Positions 5,165 to 7,521 of a stretch of DNA of 7,521 nucleotides are shown one piece after another. How positions within the stretch are numbered: position 1 is the first letter of the stretch; each line of letters begins with the position of its first letter. The DNA lies in NCBI GenBank assembly GCA_023415915.1, contig JAEZIZ010000098.1:1-7521 (forward strand), given 5' to 3'. The notes below the pieces were generated by a model that saw only the letters and a list, made by a program, of their open reading frames with translations, had not been told where the DNA came from and made no database searches. Source of the stretch: Bacillota bacterium (lineage in GTDB: Bacteria; Bacillota; Clostridia; Christensenellales; SZUA-584). The position numbers and the translations under genes are program-made.

Positions 5165-7033
5165 TTAAGATATCTTTATGAAGAACAGGTTCCTGCTTCG
5201 CGATCCCACTACTATCATGTTGTTATAAACGACGGGCGTAGCCTCGAAGTTGTTCTGCTCCGTCACCTTGCCGTCGCTGCCCGTCTTTTTAAGGGCAAGC
5301 GTGTCAACGGCTTTTCCCGTGGCTCCGTCTATCAGCGCTATGTCGCCGTTGCGGTCGCACTGTACTATATAGCCCTTGCCGTCCGGCGTATACACCGGAA
5401 CGGGAGAGGACGGCGACCAGCCGGTAATATCCATGTCGTAGCTCCATTTTTCTTCGTGCGTGTTCTTATCGAGCGCTACGAGACGGCTTGTCGTAGAATT
5501 GCCCTTTACCTCCGCCGTTATGTTGTATATTATCAGCCCGGCCATGCTCGTGCCTTCCCTACCGAGCACTGGGGAAGCGAGTATGCCTCCGTCCACCGCT
5601 TCGTTCGAGGAGTCTACTGTATAAGGCACTTCCCATATTATTTCGCCCGTAAGTCCGTTTATCTTGCGCGCGTAAGCCGTGCCCTGCCCCGGCTTTGCGT
5701 TTGCCACGCCGTCGTCGTACTCGCAGCCAGTGTAGAGGTAGAACGTATTGTTTACCGGGTCTTCCTCGAGCACCATAGAAACGTCGCTGTCGTTGCCCAG
5801 ATCACTCGCGTACACGAGCGCCATAGTGTTAAGGTCAAGGCACTGCAGCAGCCCGGCGTTGTCGGTGAATAAAAGGTAGTTCCTCCACGCGACGGGCGAA
5901 TTCTCAATGCCGTACCTTCCGCCGAGGTTCTTTTCCCTCGACTGATTCAATGGCGAATCGTACCCGTATTTCACCACAGGCCCGGGGTTCATGGCCACGG
6001 TTCCAGCTGCTTCGTCGTAAGACGTGTTGAGCTTTACCGTGTATATTATGCCGTTCTCGCCAGGCTGTATCAGCGTGTCCGCGCTCGCCGATATCAGCGG
6101 GCTAGAATCGTACGCCTGCCAATTGCGTATGGCGAGCGGGTCCCTGTCGGCAAAGCCTATCTCCATAAGCTTCGTTCCATCAATAAGGCTGAACGCGCGG
6201 AAGTACATGTTTTTGCATCCGCTGGCGCTGCCGTCGGCCTGCAGGCCCTGCCCTACGTAAATAATCGGGTATCCGCGCGGGTCGAGGCTCGCCGTGCCCT
6301 TTGTGGGCGCGCCTATCTTTATGGGGTCCCTTGTCTTCTCGCCCGTTTCCAGCTCTTCAAAATATATGTTGCCGTCGAGCGAGCAGATTATTGCCTCCGT
6401 AAAGCCCTGCTTCGTCCTGAACTGTTCATAGATCGACGTCATCTTTTCGCGCAGCGCGTCCGGCCATTTCACGACAAGCGGCTGCCCCGTCCAGGCGAGG
6501 CCTCCCCACCTGTCTATCGCGCCCGTCTGCTTTGTGTTGACAAGCGTCAGTTTTTGCTCCGTTATGTCCGCTGTACCCCAGCTGGGCATATCCCGGTAGT
6601 TGTTGCCGCGGAACGTTATCACGCCCTCGAGCGCCGTATATTCGTCGCCGCTGCCAAATGAAATGGCCTCGGGTCTCTGGTATGTCGCCACCTCAACGCC
6701 GTCGCTCATTACCTTCGTCGTGAATCCCAGCGTTGCGGCGTCGGTCTTGCCCGGCACCGCCTGCGGCACGGTATCAGCTGAAATCGAAGGCGCGGGCGTC
6801 GGCGTCGGCTCGGTGGAAACCTCCGCTGACGGCAGCCCTTCGCTCTGTGCAGGAGGCGTCAGAACCGCCGACTGGCTCGGCTTCTCGGTTGTGCCCGGCT
6901 TGCCCGTAACCGCTTTTACTATAAAAAATATTCCCACCGCAAGCGCTACCAGCAGCACTCCTATTATAACGAAAAATCTTGCTTGCGCTTTCCGTCTTGT
7001 CACTCGTTTTCTGCCATAGTTTCTTCTGCTCAT
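5165..7033 (-). CDS. Membrane-anchored PQQ-like beta-propeller protein, upstream paralogue
   Basis: 622 residues from the ATG at 7033, with the same plan as the neighbour at 3176-5035: basic tail (RRNYGRKRVTRRK, 3-15), one membrane helix (about 20-42), Pro/Ser/Thr-rich linker (44-95) and an extracytoplasmic propeller. The two proteins align end to end with only small gaps. The stretch 131-163 differs at one position and 182-264 at only a few, while the linker and 265-300 diverge strongly. Propeller strands include SLDGNIYFEELETGEK (218-233), GLLQCLDLNTMALVYASDLG (394-413) and a closing NMIVVGSRSRNLFFIKIS (605-622). A GTG at 7072 would add 13 residues without a ribosome binding site; GAGG at 7041-7038, close to the ATG, supports 7033. 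No terminator separates it from the small gene at 7151-7393, 117 bases upstream, so the two may share a transcript. The function is unknown beyond the fold; a surface binding role is inferred. Confidence 0.85.
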   Translation of the reverse strand: MSRRNYGRKRVTRRKAQARFFVIIGVLLVALAVGIFFIVKAVTGKPGTTEKPSQSAVLTPPAQSEGLPSAEVSTEPTPTPAPSISADTVPQAVPGKTDAATLGFTTKVMSDGVEVATYQRPEAISFGSGDEYTALEGVITFRGNNYRDMPSWGTADITEQKLTLVNTKQTGAIDRWGGLAWTGQPLVVKWPDALREKMTSIYEQFRTKQGFTEAIICSLDGNIYFEELETGEKTRDPIKIGAPTKGTASLDPRGYPIIYVGQGLQADGSASGCKNMYFRAFSLIDGTKLMEIGFADRDPLAIRNWQAYDSSPLISASADTLIQPGENGIIYTVKLNTSYDEAAGTVAMNPGPVVKYGYDSPLNQSREKNLGGRYGIENSPVAWRNYLLFTDNAGLLQCLDLNTMALVYASDLGNDSDVSMVLEEDPVNNTFYLYTGCEYDDGVANAKPGQGTAYARKINGLTGEIIWEVPYTVDSSNEAVDGGILASPVLGREGTSMAGLIIYNITAEVKGNSTTSRLVALDKNTHEEKWSYDMDITGWSPSSPVPVYTPDGKGYIVQCDRNGDIALIDGATGKAVDTLALKKTGSDGKVTEQNNFEATPVVYNNMIVVGSRSRNLFFIKIS

Positions 7034-7085
7034 TTTTCCTCTTTTCCGATCCGTTTTACCCCAAAAGACCACCTTTTAAGAGTAA

Positions 7086-7091
7086 ACTATA
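7086..7091 (-). promoter_or_regulatory. Possible -10 hexamer before the upstream propeller gene
   Basis: On the minus strand TATAGT (7091-7086) lies about 50 bases before the ATG at 7033, but only weak T-rich candidates (around GTTTTA) occur where a -35 should be. Transcription from the small gene upstream is the main alternative. Confidence 0.25.
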
Positions 7092-7150
7092 TTAACCACC
7101 ACGTATCTTAAAACTACTATATGCCGATAATGCTTAAGTCCGCAGCGGTA

Positions 7151-7393
7151 TCAGCTCATATGCTCGGTTTCGGCACCAAGGCCTGTGTACGCGCGCACCT
7201 TTATGATTTCATACGTACCGCCGTCCGCCGAAACGCTTATTATTAACGTATTGTCTGATCCGACCATCGTACGCTCCGGCGCCTTCTCATCAGGGCGTAT
7301 TACCTGAAGCTCGTTAAGCCAGGGCGACCCGAAAGCAATAGCTAAAGCCATTAAAAGTGTTATTGCGAAGAATAAAGCGGCTACGCTCCTCAT
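7151..7393 (-). CDS. Small exported or membrane-anchored protein, function unknown
   Basis: 80 residues from the ATG at 7393. The N-terminus is a short basic start followed by a strongly hydrophobic stretch (VAALFFAITLLMALAIAF, 4-21), so it is either a signal peptide or a single membrane anchor. The mature part (about 22-80) is small, polar and acidic in places, and seems to hold two beta strands (NTLIISVSA, 48-56, and TYEIIKVRAYT, 60-70). I recognise no family and no cysteine or metal motif. GGGAGG on the minus strand (7406-7401), seven bases before the ATG, is a strong ribosome binding site; the in-frame GTG at 7399 overlaps that site and is not the start. It precedes the propeller gene at 7033 by 117 bases in the same direction, so a shared transcript and a joint envelope role are possible but unproven. 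Confidence 0.65.
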   Translation of the reverse strand: MRSVAALFFAITLLMALAIAFGSPWLNELQVIRPDEKAPERTMVGSDNTLIISVSADGGTYEIIKVRAYTGLGAETEHMS

Positions 7394-7448
7394 ACTCACC
7401 TCCCATTATCCGTTTCTTGCCCATAACCATATCACAAATATGTAAAAA

Positions 7449-7476
7449 ATTCTACCCTGTCATGCTTCTGAGGCAA
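7449..7476 (-). promoter_or_regulatory. Promoter candidate for the small exported protein
   Basis: On the minus strand TTGCCT (7476-7471) and TAGAAT (7454-7449) are 16 bp apart, about 55 bases before the ATG at 7393. A perfect TATAAT also occurs at 7503-7498, but its -35 would lie outside the window, so which of the two is used cannot be decided. Confidence 0.45.
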
Positions 7477-7521
7477 TATATTAAGCTTTTCTTAAGCATT
7501 ATACCTTAAACGCTGCGATGG

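Noticed and set aside
5059..7106. Shared 12-base string ACCACCACGTAT at 5059-5070 and 7095-7106, upstream of both propeller genes
   Set aside because: A few 12-base matches are expected by chance in a window this size. The string lies downstream of the likely -10 in one case and upstream in the other, at different distances from the start codons, so it does not behave as a common operator.
7127..7502. Inverted 12-base pair ATAATGCTTAAG (7127-7138) and CTTAAGCATTAT (7491-7502) flanking the small exported gene
   Set aside because: It looked like the ends of a miniature mobile element, but the match stops at 12 bases, there is no flanking duplication visible, and such a match is expected by chance here.

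Overview
The window looks like a chromosomal segment of an anaerobic Bacillota of the class Clostridia. The evidence is: a two-gene NfnAB-type flavin-based electron-bifurcating transhydrogenase operon, strong GGAGG-like ribosome binding sites, sigma-A-type promoters with 16-17 bp spacers, U-tract intrinsic terminators, and GATGAGGTG/CACCTCATC plus CTTCCCC/GGGGAAG intergenic palindromes of a kind I recall from gut Clostridia. Genus cannot be read from this piece. The core genes are moderately GC-rich and use ATA for isoleucine freely.

Layout. Positions 1-61 (minus) hold the first 20 codons of a gene that runs off the left edge. Its N-terminus resembles IS1182-type transposases, so an insertion sequence probably ends inside 62-150. 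Two hairpins with T-tracts follow (88-116 and 126-154). A promoter with an extended -10 (153-181) comes next, and a perfect 15-bp palindrome covers its -10. It drives nfnA (286-1116, TTG start) and nfnB (1117-2514), which are joined as TAA-ATG with no gap; an intrinsic terminator lies at 2530-2557.

Positions 2515-3175 carry no gene. They hold two direct copies of a hairpin-rich intergenic repeat (2619-2803 and 2831-3107) that share ends and stems but carry large loops or inserts at different places, followed by a rightward-oriented terminator (3122-3149).

The right half is on the minus strand. An 80-residue membrane-anchored or secreted protein of unknown function (7393-7151) is followed by two tandem paralogues of about 620 residues (7033-5165 and 5035-3176). 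Each paralogue has a short basic cytoplasmic tail, one membrane segment, a Pro/Ser/Thr-rich linker and an extracytoplasmic PQQ-like beta-propeller. A terminator followed at once by a promoter separates them, so the downstream copy can be expressed on its own. nfnB and the last propeller gene are convergent, with the repeat cluster between them.

Functionally, NfnAB would couple NADH and reduced ferredoxin to NADPH formation in the cytoplasm. The propeller proteins would act on the outer face of the membrane in binding or scaffolding. Nothing in the sequence links the two sets beyond proximity. I see no tRNA, rRNA, CRISPR array or obvious new multi-gene defence system. The least explained items are the repeat pair, the duplicated propeller proteins, the small exported protein, and the palindrome over the nfn promoter.
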